Origin: Candidatus Peribacteria bacterium | GTDB taxonomy: Bacteria; Patescibacteriota; Gracilibacteria; Peribacterales; Peribacteraceae | Reading direction: 5' to 3' | Assembly: GCA_020632295.1 (NCBI GenBank) | Contig: JACKFU010000001.1 | Span: 620,001 to 684,000, forward strand | Length of the DNA stretch: 64,000 bases | Program-made: the position numbers and the translations under genes | Notes under the pieces: model-generated | The model's database searches: none | What the model saw: only the letters and a program-made list of their open reading frames with translations | What the model was told of the DNA's origin: nothing | In this document: in pieces, positions 9,601 through 18,030 of the stretch | Layout of the letters: every line of letters begins with the position of its first letter | Position numbering within the stretch: position 1 is the first letter of the stretch

Positions 9601-10925
9601 CCATCGGTTCACTCTCACCATCTGATGATAGTACCGGTGCTTCTTACAATACTGATCTAACGATTACGTTCGATGAGGAAGTGACCATTGTCAGTGGGAA
9701 TATTACTATCTATCAATCTGATGGAACGGTGTACGAAACAATTGATGTGACGTCTGCACAGGTCAGTGGCAGTGGCACAACTACTATCACCATTAACCCA
9801 GGTACAGACTTTGTTGCAGGTTCAGGGTACTACATTCAGATTGATGCAACAGCATTCGATGACCTTGCCGGAAATTCCTTCGCAGGCATTACTAATGCGA
9901 CAACGTGGAACTTTACAACGGGAGTTACGTCATCCTCATCTTCATCGTCCTCGAGCTCGTCGAGTGTTCCTTCTGGAAGAACAAAGTTGCCACCTCCAAG
10001 TCAAAAACTCTATGTCATTGATATTTCCGGTGAAAATAGTAGTGATATTGCTGATGCAACGGTGGTGAAAGAAGTAGATATTGGTGCTGCCAGACGCATA
10101 GAGATAGCCGGTGGATACGCCTACATTCTTACAGATAATGGTGGTGCAGAGCTCTCGATTATGAACTTGAGTTCGTACGAGGTGACCAAATGCGATCTTC
10201 TGGGAGACCAACTACCAAACGATCTCTTCATAGATGGAACGACACTCTACATCTCCAGAAATAGCGGCGTCTTTGAGGAGTTTGTTGGTTATAAGATTAA
10301 TCCGTCGGATCCCGATAGTTGCGAGTACATCAATGACCATCAGAATCTTGCAGTGGAGATGGGCAACGACGGGCGTGCCTTTACTGTTCTCTCAGATAGA
10401 GAACTTGCGTTTGTTCTTGCAGGATTCGGTCTCAGTGATTTTCATGTTATTGATCTCAAAAAAGAACAAACCCTACCTCTCTCTCCATTTTCCAATGAAG
10501 ATGGTCTCTGCGACGTCGCTAGTACGGTTGGGTCCTATGTCTTTACCGGGTGCAGAGGCGATGGTGGTGTCACCGTGTTTGAAGGGGACACTAATGTATC
10601 CGACTACTTCCTCTGGGGAACGTATACCGCTCCACCGTTCTCGCTTGGAGAGTATGCTTCACAAATTCACAGCCTGAAATGGCAGGTGGAAGGAGACGGG
10701 GAAGTGTTGCTGCGTGTTCGTTCGGCAAACTCAGAAGAGGCACTGCAGCAGGCGCAGTGGCATGGTCCCGATGGAAAGACGACATCCTTCTTTACTGATG
10801 CTTCTGGCCAAAGTCTTTCGCTTGATGAAAGCAGCGAAGGGACATTTGTTCAGTGGAAGGCGTACTTTAAGAAAACCGGTAACGATACTCCGATACTTAA
10901 AAATGTTATTCTTTCGTTTGAATGA
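6597..10925 (+). CDS. giant minor pseudopilin fused to RTX-like and Ig-like repeats
   Basis: A 1,442-residue protein in the position of GspI/PilV. The N-terminus HGQMLLEVVVAMGILVL is a prepilin-type helix. Residues about 190-305 look like propeller strands (YVLSQ, YVLTA, YVLTN). Residues about 369-465 and 648-740 are glycine/aspartate nonapeptide repeats of the calcium-binding RTX type (GGDGNDTI and variants). Four SbsA-like Ig domains (Big_5 type) lie at about 491-598, 766-875, 883-993 and 1002-1110. A poly-Ser linker (about 1112-1123) leads into more propeller-like strands to the end. The repeat block appears inserted within a propeller. Likely a pilus-tip adhesin; the role is inference. 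Confidence 0.85.
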   Translation: MSILQRRHGQMLLEVVVAMGILVLFVTAFISLILGAYDGGRKARERTEASYIAWEGLEMVRSIARDRFDDIAEGTFGVFELDGAFVLSGALTIHGQYEREMMLSHPKEDSSTWIAESTVSWGGRSLTLTSAFTDWRRPRWRFDLLNKGDEGLVHATESLGSGGIAFRGQGDLSLPHVFYEEGLFDGVTVRDLEVDANEDRLYVLSQLNAQGPEFAAFDLSNISQQDLPYIDGTELNADGVKFVMGEEYAYVLTAHGDRDIIKIRLSDFGTAATWDILRAAKPIDMAIDETRGKAYVLTNRLEQGKSVSALPPEIATTGFFVEEAYAQGVPTCNGQTATIYVDGSNNIVSTVAKDNGDPYTGTLTGSNSADVIVGTSGNDIINAKNGDDIICGGDGNDTIDGGNNNDTIFGEGGADIITTGNGVNIVCGGSGNDTITGGNSTDSLAGGDGTDTLNGSTGTDICREGEVNTGCEDTTSAIATCGVSASDTTSPTISTLSPADDATDIDVTTNLVITFNENVNVETGNITIYKSDSTQVEQIAVTSGQVTGDGTATITINPSSDLTAATSYYVQIDATAFDDLAGNSYAGISNTTSWTFTTAASCTPDPLPTCNGLTATVYVDNCGNMVGGTDDGNAYSGTINGSQSIDDVIVGTSSVDTIDGKSGDDTICGGNGNDDITAGSGNDTVFGEGGNDTITGEGGDDIMCGGEGDDDLTGAGGNDQLDGGPGTDTIDGTGQTDICRNGESYTNCDDFSSAITACGVAADTTAPTISTLSPADDATGVDPASNLVITFSEEISVETGNISIYRTSNDSLIEAIDVTSGQVTGDGTTSITINPTSDLLTGIEYYIKIDSTAFDDLAANSFAGISDTTSWSFTTSGSPPDETAPTVSSYSPTSGATGVSVSTNLVLTFSESVTIVSGNVAIYDSSDTLVEAISVTSGQVTGSGTDTITINPTSDLSLSTSYYVLIDGTAFDDLAGNSYVGIGSTSTWTFTTTTTNDTTPPSIGSLSPSDDSTGASYNTDLTITFDEEVTIVSGNITIYQSDGTVYETIDVTSAQVSGSGTTTITINPGTDFVAGSGYYIQIDATAFDDLAGNSFAGITNATTWNFTTGVTSSSSSSSSSSSSVPSGRTKLPPPSQKLYVIDISGENSSDIADATVVKEVDIGAARRIEIAGGYAYILTDNGGAELSIMNLSSYEVTKCDLLGDQLPNDLFIDGTTLYISRNSGVFEEFVGYKINPSDPDSCEYINDHQNLAVEMGNDGRAFTVLSDRELAFVLAGFGLSDFHVIDLKKEQTLPLSPFSNEDGLCDVASTVGSYVFTGCRGDGGVTVFEGDTNVSDYFLWGTYTAPPFSLGEYASQIHSLKWQVEGDGEVLLRVRSANSEEALQQAQWHGPDGKTTSFFTDASGQSLSLDESSEGTFVQWKAYFKKTGNDTPILKNVILSFE
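7700..9925 (+). repeat. intragenic RTX + Ig-like repeat block
   Basis: Within the giant pseudopilin the order is RTX, Ig, RTX, Ig, Ig, Ig. The two RTX units are each preceded by PTCNG(Q/L)TAT(I/V)YVD and end in DICR.GE...C, so an RTX-Ig unit was duplicated and the last Ig domain was then multiplied. Ig units share TxPTIS(T)LSPxDxAT, LTFxExV and AFDDLAGNSYxGI. Confidence 0.8.
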
Positions 10926-11392
10926 GAACCCTTACTTCAAGATACGGCTTTACCCTCTTAGAGCTGATTGTGTACGTGGGCATTACAGCACTCGTGGTTG
11001 TCTCGCTGACAAATGTCATGATTACAGTGTTTGAGACACGGGAGCGGACAGAGGGCGTCAGTGAAGTGCAGCAGACTGGTCGGTTTCTCTTCGATCGTAT
11101 TCGTGCATCTGCTCTTGCTGCCGCCACATTTGAAGGAACGACATCAGATCGTCTTGTTCTTAACATGCCAGAAGGCGTTTTGGGCCCCATTGTTTTTTCA
11201 GTGAGTGAGGGTGTTGTCTATACAAGAACTGGGGAGAAGCCAGCGGAAGCACTTACGTCATCACTGGTGACAGTCGACGCACTCATTTTTACTGTTGTTC
11301 ATGATACTGTCTTACAAATTGATCTGACTATTTCTGATGCAAAAGAGGATTCGATGACGTTGCATACATCCCATTCTCTCCGCTTACTATGA
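10922..11392 (+). CDS. minor pseudopilin, GspJ/PilW-like
   Basis: A 156-residue protein beginning MRTLTSRYGFTLLELIVYVG, a textbook prepilin cleavage site (YG/FTLLE) followed by a hydrophobic helix and a beta-rich domain. Its start overlaps the stop of the giant pseudopilin by ATGA, and its stop overlaps the next gene by ATGA. It belongs to the complex of minor pseudopilins that primes fibre assembly. Confidence 0.85.
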   Translation: MRTLTSRYGFTLLELIVYVGITALVVVSLTNVMITVFETRERTEGVSEVQQTGRFLFDRIRASALAAATFEGTTSDRLVLNMPEGVLGPIVFSVSEGVVYTRTGEKPAEALTSSLVTVDALIFTVVHDTVLQIDLTISDAKEDSMTLHTSHSLRLL

Positions 11393-11778
11393 TGAAAACG
11401 TCCAATAGACCCGGCGCAATGCTCCTCATTACCGTCATGATTATGGGTGCAGTTGCACTACTCATTGGTATGAGTTTGGCACTTCGGGGTATTGGGGAAA
11501 TGGAGATGAGTTTTAGTTCGTCTCAGGCACTCAAAACGCAGGCCGTGCTCGATGGATGTATGGAGGAAGTGCTTATGCAAGTATGGGGTGATAGTTCCTA
11601 TCGAGGAGGAACAATTTCCCTTGGAGAAGGGGAGTGCGTTGTGACGATTATCCCCGAAGATGACATCAAGATCGTTTCCATTCATGCGCATATCGGTAAG
11701 TGGGAACAGACGCTACAGGCGCGCGTTGATTCTGAATCAATTGGCATGCAACTTCTTGAGTGGCGACAGGGGCAGTAA
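11389..11778 (+). CDS. PilX/GspK-like minor pilus protein
   Basis: A 129-residue protein with a short basic N-terminus (NRPGAMLLITVMIMGAVALLIG) in which the usual Glu+5 of prepilins is absent, as is common in PilX/GspK. The hydrophobic helix is followed by a helical segment with a Cys pair (DGCMEE, GECVV). Position at the end of the pseudopilin genes supports the call; GspK proteins are normally larger, so this is a reduced version. Confidence 0.65.
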   Translation: MMKTSNRPGAMLLITVMIMGAVALLIGMSLALRGIGEMEMSFSSSQALKTQAVLDGCMEEVLMQVWGDSSYRGGTISLGEGECVVTIIPEDDIKIVSIHAHIGKWEQTLQARVDSESIGMQLLEWRQGQ

Positions 11779-11803
11779 ATACTGTATACTCGATGCACCT
11801 TCC

Positions 11804-12796
11804 ATGTTTGCTCTTCAGTGTAGTCCGTCGGTCATTCGTGCTGCTGCTGCAAAGCGCAGTGGCAGTAACCTTGCAGTGCATGCGCGTGCTGAGAAGAAAA
11901 TTTCAGGCGACATCTTTCAGGCAGGAGGCATTGCGGATACAGAAAAAGCACTCGAGGCGCTTCAGGAGCTTATGAAGATGCTCAAGATAAAGCGTGGTGC
12001 AGTGACACTTTGTGTCTCACCGAGAATGCTTTATACGACGCTTATTCGTGTTCCCAAAACTCGTCGACAACTCGCTGCCGCTGTTCGCGGAGAGCTGGAG
12101 GCAGTGTTGCCGGTGCCCATTGAGACGATGGATGTTCACTTTACGCAAGTTCGTCATGATGAGCAGGGATTGCGCATTGCCATCACTGCAGTTTCGAAGG
12201 ATGCATTTGGTACATATCAATCGCTTTTAAAAGATGCAGGGCTTACCCTCAAGGGTGTGACGACAACAGGTCTTGCACTTGGTAATATGGTGAAAGAGGA
12301 TTCATTTTTGCTGATTAATGCAGAAGACCCTGAACCGAGTATCGTTGTTTTTTATGGTGGGAAACCTGTTGATGAGCATTTGCTTTCCTCGGTAGCAGTC
12401 AAGAATGTTCTTTCAGATACAAAAGCACTCCTCGATGAGTATGCAGCAGATGGCATGCCCATTCAGCATATCGCTGTGCATGGCACTAAAGAACTGAGCG
12501 AGAAGGTTGAGGATGCCTTTACCCCGAAGAAGAGTCCGAAAGACAAACGAGAGGAAATTGAGCAGGCAACTACTGTGGAACGTCTCCTCCCAAATTTAGC
12601 AAAAAGTGATCTTGAATGGGGAGGTGTTATTATTTCTAGCCTTGGAAGGGGAATTGATATTCGCAAAGGATTTTCCAGAGGTACAATGCTGCAATATGTT
12701 CTTATGCTCACGTTTTTTACAGCAGCAGCCTACTTTTTTTGGATAGTGGGCTCACAGCAGATTCTTGGGATCTGGAGTGATTTGACTAGTCTTTAG
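11804..12796 (+). CDS. pilM: PilM-like actin-fold protein with a C-terminal membrane helix
   Basis: A 330-residue protein with the PilM/FtsA-like ATPase fold: VTLCVSPRMLYTTLIRVP, the ELEAVLPVPIETMDVHF segment and a later VFYGGKPVDEHLLSS strand pair. PilM is the cytoplasmic ring of the pilus alignment complex, normally bound to the tail of PilN. Here the end (about 295-320) is a hydrophobic segment followed by a short tail, and no pilN or pilO follows. ATG 11804 was chosen because the longer frame overlaps the preceding gene; TATACT at 11785-11790 is a candidate -10. Confidence 0.75.
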   Translation: MFALQCSPSVIRAAAAKRSGSNLAVHARAEKKISGDIFQAGGIADTEKALEALQELMKMLKIKRGAVTLCVSPRMLYTTLIRVPKTRRQLAAAVRGELEAVLPVPIETMDVHFTQVRHDEQGLRIAITAVSKDAFGTYQSLLKDAGLTLKGVTTTGLALGNMVKEDSFLLINAEDPEPSIVVFYGGKPVDEHLLSSVAVKNVLSDTKALLDEYAADGMPIQHIAVHGTKELSEKVEDAFTPKKSPKDKREEIEQATTVERLLPNLAKSDLEWGGVIISSLGRGIDIRKGFSRGTMLQYVLMLTFFTAAAYFFWIVGSQQILGIWSDLTSL

Positions 12797-12813
12797 TGCT
12801 AGGATCTCTTTCC

Positions 12814-13686
12814 ATGGAGAATAGAAACACCTTAGGCGAGCAGTTTGCCACTATGTTCAAAGGTGGTGTCATTATGGACGTGGTTACCCCAGAGCAAGCT
12901 CGTATAGCAGAGCAAGCTGGTGCGTGTGCTGTAATGGCTCTGGAACGCGTCCCGTCAGATATTCGAAAAGAGGGTGGTGTTGCGCGCATGAGTGACCCAA
13001 AGCTTATTAAAGAGATTAAAGCTGCAGTGTCTATTCCTGTCATGGCTAAGGTGCGCATTGGTCATACCGCAGAGGCACGTATTCTTCAGGCACTGGAAGT
13101 CGACTATATCGACGAAAGTGAGGTGCTGACTCCTGCAGATCCATTTAGTCATATTGATAAGTCACAGTTCACGATTCCGTTTGTCTGTGGAGCAACGAAC
13201 CTTGGCGAAGCACTCAGGCGTATTCAGGAAGGTGCTGCGATGATTCGTACCAAAGGAGAGGCCGGAACAGGGAATGTCATTGAGGCTGTCCGTCATCTTA
13301 AGGAGATTACGCAGCAGATTGTGGATCTTACGACGGTGTCTCTCTCAGAGAGATCCCTCTTTGCAGAGCGTGAACGTGTAGCACTAGATCTTGTCGATCG
13401 CATTGTAGAGCTGAAGCGACTCCCAGTCGTCACCTTTGTTGCCGGAGGTATAGCAACTCCTGCAGATGCAGCATTGGTGATGGAACTTGGCGCAGAAGGT
13501 GTGTTTGTTGGTTCGGGTATCTTCAAGTCCGAGAATCCCGCTCAGCGTGCAGAAGCTATCGTGAAAGCAACGACGTACTGGCAAGACTCTGCAGTTCTTG
13601 CGGAGGTTTCTGAGGGGTTGGGGGAAGCAATGAGTGGAATTGAGATCGATCAACTTGAAGAGACACTTGCCGAAAGAGGATGGTAA
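12814..13686 (+). CDS. pdxS: pyridoxal 5'-phosphate synthase, lyase subunit PdxS
   Basis: A 290-residue TIM-barrel protein that joins ribose 5-phosphate, glyceraldehyde 3-phosphate and ammonia into PLP. Conserved parts visible are GVIMDVVTPEQARIAE, the first catalytic Lys in MAKVRIGH, the second in IRTKGEAGTGN, and VTFVAGGIATPADA. The ATG at 12814 follows an extended -10 (TGc-TAGGAT, 12800-12805) by 8 nt. The stop overlaps pdxT by 7 nt. With PdxT it forms the 12+12 PLP synthase complex. Confidence 0.95.
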   Translation: MENRNTLGEQFATMFKGGVIMDVVTPEQARIAEQAGACAVMALERVPSDIRKEGGVARMSDPKLIKEIKAAVSIPVMAKVRIGHTAEARILQALEVDYIDESEVLTPADPFSHIDKSQFTIPFVCGATNLGEALRRIQEGAAMIRTKGEAGTGNVIEAVRHLKEITQQIVDLTTVSLSERSLFAERERVALDLVDRIVELKRLPVVTFVAGGIATPADAALVMELGAEGVFVGSGIFKSENPAQRAEAIVKATTYWQDSAVLAEVSEGLGEAMSGIEIDQLEETLAERGW

Positions 13687-14231
13687 AAACAGTTGGAGTT
13701 TTAGCATTGCAGGGGAACTTTGAAGAGCATGGAGCTGTGCTTGATATGCTCAATTTGAATAAAATTTTTGTTCGAACTTTAGCAGATCTCCAAGCGGTCG
13801 ATTGCCTTATCCTTCCTGGTGGTGAGAGCACGGTTATGATGAAGTTGCTCACAGAGTCGGGACTCGATGAGCAGATTAAGCAGCGTGTACTATCTGGTAT
13901 GCCAGTTCTTGGTACGTGTGCTGGTGCTGTTCTTCTTTCGGACACTCATCTGAATCTGCTTGATATCTCTGTCGATCGCAATGCGTACGGTTCGCAAGTT
14001 CATAGTTTCATAAAAGCCATTCATATTGGTGATGACGTTATTGATGTTTCGTTTATCCGTGCACCGATCATCACGAGAGTTGGACCATCAGTTACTGTGC
14101 TTGCATCACATCAGCATCATCCTGTAGCTGTTCAGCAACATCATATTCTTGCGAGCACCTTTCATACAGAGCTAACCGGAGATACCATTCTCCACACGCT
14201 GCTTGCTCATGTGCGTTTGAATAAGGTTTGA
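13680..14231 (+). CDS. pdxT: pyridoxal 5'-phosphate synthase, glutaminase subunit PdxT
   Basis: A 183-residue class I glutamine amidotransferase that supplies ammonia to PdxS. It shows the GGESTVM motif near 48-54, the nucleophile Cys near 80 in LGTCAGAV, and the His-x-Glu pair in FHTEL near the C-terminus. It overlaps pdxS by 7 nt, so the two are translated together in matching amounts. Slightly short for the family (about 190-200). Confidence 0.94.
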   Translation: MVKTVGVLALQGNFEEHGAVLDMLNLNKIFVRTLADLQAVDCLILPGGESTVMMKLLTESGLDEQIKQRVLSGMPVLGTCAGAVLLSDTHLNLLDISVDRNAYGSQVHSFIKAIHIGDDVIDVSFIRAPIITRVGPSVTVLASHQHHPVAVQQHHILASTFHTELTGDTILHTLLAHVRLNKV

Positions 14232-14303
14232 GTTCATCAAAACTAGAATTTGTGGCAAATCTATTGCACAGTGTATTCCTAGTTTGACATTCCACCCCTT
14301 CTT

Positions 14304-17300
14304 ATGAATGCAGCACGTCGATTGTTTATTTCCGTTGCGGTCGGGTCATCGTTTCTTATGCCCACTTCATCTTTTGCTCAAATATCTGTTGGTAGTATCG
14401 ATTCATTCTTTGATATCTATCAGGATATTTCTCTACCAAAGGCGCCTGCTACACAATTTGATCATCCAGATTGTATAACTTGTGATGACATTGTGGACGC
14501 TATTATGGATACACAAGCAACATTGCAGCATCTCGGGGCAGAGGCAGATAAACTGCTTGCTCAGCATACAGTGTATCAGGGATTGATTCAGACGATGCAA
14601 GCAAGTCTTGCTTTGCTCGAGGCAGACCTCACTCGTATTCAGAGTGAAGATTTTGTTCGTGATGAAACCACCGGTGAAACTGAAACAGCGCGAAATCAGG
14701 CTGCTCGCAAAGCGTATAGAAATGATACCTATCAGCAATGGAAGGCTGGAGACATTAGTAGTGAAGAGAAGATGCAGCGCGATAGTCACAGCTACGAAAT
14801 GACAGAGTCAGAGCTTGCAAAGTGGTATAAGAATGCCAAGGCCGATACAGAGAGTGAAATCAAGACGATGAAAGAACAAATCGAGTCTATGCAGGGGACT
14901 ATTGATGATATTCTTGATGATCTTGAAGATGTTCTTGATGACATAGAGGCAGGCGACGCAACGCTCTCTCAGCTCTTAGATGCCCTCGAGGACTGTTGGA
15001 AGATGTGCATTGATGGGCCAGTGTCCCTCAATGACTTAGAGATTATGCCAGAGCCACTTCCGCCACTGCACGATGGCCCGTTTGGCAAAATACAGGATTG
15101 GATATTTGGCATACCAGACATTGCGTTAGTACCACCTTCAGATCCATTCAATGTTGATTCATTCTTCGATATCTTTGTGGATATTCCACTACCGGAAGCT
15201 ACCTGTCCCTTCTGCGACCCTTTGCGCAACCAAATTGCTGCAATGCAAAAAGATGCTACTGCATTGCAAACACGCCTTACTGCTATGAAAGCAGATCTTA
15301 CGCAGGCTAATAGAGGTCTTGCACAAGCGGAGCGAGAGCTTGCAACAGCACAGCAAGCGTGGGATCGCATGAATTCCGATGACTTTGTAACAAACCATTC
15401 TACTGGAGTTACGGAGACCGCTCGCGATCAGGCGGCACGCAGAGAGTTCCGTAGAAATTCACACGATTACTCTCAAACGGGTTCAGACCTTACAGAGGCA
15501 GAACTTAATCGTTGGGCACAGAAGGCAGAAGCACGTCTTCAAGCGGAGCTTGCTGCTGCTAAGAAAATGGTCAATGCAGCACGAACCAAAACGAAGGGAA
15601 TTCAGGATGCAATGCAGAATATTGCAGATCAACTGGCAGCATCTCAGAAAGCATTGAGTGCACGTATGGAGTCACTTGCTCAATGCGAAGCATCGTGTAA
15701 AAACATGGATGAGCTTAATCGCACCCTCGAGGATGTATCTGTCCTCACTCCACCAACGTCATTTGAGCCAAGTGGTTACTTCTGCAGTATTCCAGTTATC
15801 CGTAGCGTGACCTGCGGCGAAGATGACAATGAGGGCTGGATGTGCAATACATTTAATTTGTTCTGTCCAGAAGAGGAATTTTTCATTGATGATGCACTTG
15901 CCTGTATTACCGGTGCTTCATCCTCACTGTGTGATAGCATAGGAACAGAACCCCAGTTCTTTATTGAAGGTGCACTCGGCACGGAGTTTCCGCTGATTAT
16001 TAGTGGTATGGACGGTGATATCAATGCGCTTCAGCATTGTCTTTCCAATGGCCCAGAAGATTGTACTGGTCTTGATTTCGGTCTCCCTGGAGAAGATATT
16101 CTCTTTGGAAACGATTTTCTTAATGCAGATCCTGGTGACTTTCACCTTGGTGTTCATGGGCCAAATGATGATGGTTTTTTACTCGGCGATCCCATTGATT
16201 CTGATCTTATCAATGTAGGAGGCGGTAGCAATGACATTCTCTTTGGTGGGCCAGTAGCCCTCTCTGATGACCTTATTGGCCCGGGCGATGACAGTATTCT
16301 TGGTGGCCCTCCGAGCGTCGATATTCTTGGTGACCCACCACCACAGTCTGAACCAAGTGTGGCAAATGATCCTCGTGCACGTCAGGTTGCGCAAGCAGCT
16401 GTAGATGCATACTTACAGAGGAATCCTCTGCAACCTTGCGAGAAGCTGGTCGTGTCAGTCTCGCGTGTTCGTATCGGAAAACGGGTTCGGTATACGGTCA
16501 AAATTACCCGTGATCGAGATGAGGCACTCTGTCCTAAACAGTGCACGAAAGATGGTGGCTTTGAAAACATGGCAGCTTGCCAATCTGCTTGTCCAGATCC
16601 TTCACGTTGTGGATACGATGGTGGTACCTGTTGGCTCTGCAACAGAGGAGACGAGAGCTCCTGCCAAAAGGATAATGGTTTTAACAGTATGGAAGCATGT
16701 CGTGCAGGTTGTAACAACCCAGAGTCCTGTGGTTATGATGGTAGTCTGTGTTACGTTTGTGGTCTGTATGATGATGACGATAGGGATCTTTGTAAGGATG
16801 TTGAGTGTGATGATGGCGATGAATGTACAGAGGATGCATGCAATCCAGATACAGGGGAGTGTACTAATACTCCTATTGATGGATGTGGTGATCCAGAGTG
16901 TGGAAATGGTGTAGTAGAAGCTGGAGAGGAGTGTGAATCGAACGTTGATTGCAAGTTTGATCAACAGTGCAATCCAGAGTCATGCGCATGTGAGCGTATG
17001 GAGATTATTTCCAATGCTAAGTGTCCAGACCTTTCCTACGCTACGCAAAATGAATGCAGACAGGCATGTAGTGGCTCTTGTCAGTACAAACAGTATGAAG
17101 ATATTTGGTGCTTCTTCTGCTACTCAGAAGATTTGTGGGGTGGCTCATCAAGTTCCAAGCGGTCGGTTGATGAACAATGTGACAGTCCAATGAAGAAGAA
17201 AGCAGATTGTGAGCGTAGTTGTGATGGCAAGTGTCACAAGTCCTATACAACGATTAGCGGTCTTGAATGTTACGAGTGTCAGGAGGTACAACCAGTGTGT

Positions 17301-17732
17301 GGAGATGGGACATTTATTGACGAGTGTCCAAGTTCGTGTAGCAGCGGATGCGATGTTGCTAGTTCTCAAAATGGGGTTACCTGTTATCAGTGCGCCCAGA
17401 GTTGTGAGGATGTTTGTTCGCAGAATGGTTATCATACTGAAGACTATGATCATAGCAGCGCTATTCTCTCAGAGCTGAATGGCTACAGCTGTGTTTCTGG
17501 TGCAAATATCAGCATTCAGACTGCGACAATTGGTAGTTGTCATTGTATTGGTGAGTACAGTTTGTCTGTAAACCAAACACCTCCAGTGTGTACAGGTACG
17601 CCATGTGGTGATGTCACTTGTAATAGTTCAGCATCATGTACCGATGGAGATACAACAATTACTGTGAACTGTAGCTGGGGAGGCTGGGAGAAAATAGGTA
17701 AAGAGCAGTTCCGCCCGAAGGTCGGCAACTAA
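14304..17732 (+). CDS. large secreted Cys-rich protein with duplicated coiled coils
   Basis: A 1,142-residue protein with a signal peptide (cut after about residue 25, SSFA/QIS). Two related modules follow: SFFDIYQDISLPKA and SFFDIFVDIPLPEA each lead into a long coiled coil (about 66-220 and 306-460) with a shared DFV...TG.TETAR.QAAR segment. Residues about 590-690 are Gly/Asp-rich. Residues about 743-1133 are Cys-rich with repeats such as CGYDGG.CW.C and CGNGVVEAGEECE (Myxococcus-type Cys repeat). No enzyme domain is seen. Probably an extended surface or stalk protein; not recognised as a named family. No Shine-Dalgarno; the leader before the ATG is pyrimidine-rich. Confidence 0.8.
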   Translation: MNAARRLFISVAVGSSFLMPTSSFAQISVGSIDSFFDIYQDISLPKAPATQFDHPDCITCDDIVDAIMDTQATLQHLGAEADKLLAQHTVYQGLIQTMQASLALLEADLTRIQSEDFVRDETTGETETARNQAARKAYRNDTYQQWKAGDISSEEKMQRDSHSYEMTESELAKWYKNAKADTESEIKTMKEQIESMQGTIDDILDDLEDVLDDIEAGDATLSQLLDALEDCWKMCIDGPVSLNDLEIMPEPLPPLHDGPFGKIQDWIFGIPDIALVPPSDPFNVDSFFDIFVDIPLPEATCPFCDPLRNQIAAMQKDATALQTRLTAMKADLTQANRGLAQAERELATAQQAWDRMNSDDFVTNHSTGVTETARDQAARREFRRNSHDYSQTGSDLTEAELNRWAQKAEARLQAELAAAKKMVNAARTKTKGIQDAMQNIADQLAASQKALSARMESLAQCEASCKNMDELNRTLEDVSVLTPPTSFEPSGYFCSIPVIRSVTCGEDDNEGWMCNTFNLFCPEEEFFIDDALACITGASSSLCDSIGTEPQFFIEGALGTEFPLIISGMDGDINALQHCLSNGPEDCTGLDFGLPGEDILFGNDFLNADPGDFHLGVHGPNDDGFLLGDPIDSDLINVGGGSNDILFGGPVALSDDLIGPGDDSILGGPPSVDILGDPPPQSEPSVANDPRARQVAQAAVDAYLQRNPLQPCEKLVVSVSRVRIGKRVRYTVKITRDRDEALCPKQCTKDGGFENMAACQSACPDPSRCGYDGGTCWLCNRGDESSCQKDNGFNSMEACRAGCNNPESCGYDGSLCYVCGLYDDDDRDLCKDVECDDGDECTEDACNPDTGECTNTPIDGCGDPECGNGVVEAGEECESNVDCKFDQQCNPESCACERMEIISNAKCPDLSYATQNECRQACSGSCQYKQYEDIWCFFCYSEDLWGGSSSSKRSVDEQCDSPMKKKADCERSCDGKCHKSYTTISGLECYECQEVQPVCGDGTFIDECPSSCSSGCDVASSQNGVTCYQCAQSCEDVCSQNGYHTEDYDHSSAILSELNGYSCVSGANISIQTATIGSCHCIGEYSLSVNQTPPVCTGTPCGDVTCNSSASCTDGDTTITVNCSWGGWEKIGKEQFRPKVGN

Positions 17733-17742
17733 GCAATACTAA

Positions 17743-17770
17743 AAAAAGGCCCCGCATGCGGGGCCTTTTT
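17743..17770. terminator. bidirectional rho-independent terminator
   Basis: A perfect palindrome: a 9-bp GC-rich arm (GGCCCCGCA with its complement) flanked by A5 on the left and T5 on the right. It sits between the convergent Cys-rich protein gene and the basic-peptide gene and can serve both. Confidence 0.93.
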
Positions 17771-17778
17771 CAAACTAC

Positions 17779-17919
17779 TTATTTCTTGCGCTTTGCCGGC
17801 TTCTTCTTTGCAACTGCCTTCTTTACTGTCTTTTTCTTGGCAGCCTTTTTTGCTGGAGCTTTCTTCACTGTCTTTTTCTTAGCTGGAGCTTTCTTGGCAG
17901 CCTTCTTTTTTACTGGCAT
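17779..17919 (-). CDS. lysine/alanine-rich basic peptide (histone H1-like)
   Basis: A 46-residue peptide made almost only of Lys, Ala, Pro, Val and Thr, with repeats of KKAPAKK and KKTVKK, like bacterial histone H1-type C-terminal tails. Such proteins bind DNA or RNA non-specifically. The MPVKKK start at 17919 was chosen; an upstream extension would add an unrelated hydrophobic stretch. It ends just beyond the shared terminator. DNA compaction is inference. Confidence 0.7.
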   Translation of the reverse strand: MPVKKKAAKKAPAKKKTVKKAPAKKAAKKKTVKKAVAKKKPAKRKK

Positions 17920-18030
17920 GACATGAGTGGGGAAGGAATAAGATGAGCAAATTATCGTCAGAAATTTTTTGTACACAAGAGGCAATAGAAAAATCCTCTT
18001 GCCCGAGGAATAAAAAGAGTTCAGATCGTT

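Noticed and set aside
14240..14287. Terminator after pdxT
   Set aside because: CAAAACTAG and CTAGTTTG form an inverted repeat, but the loop is over 30 nt, the stem is AT-rich and no T-run follows.
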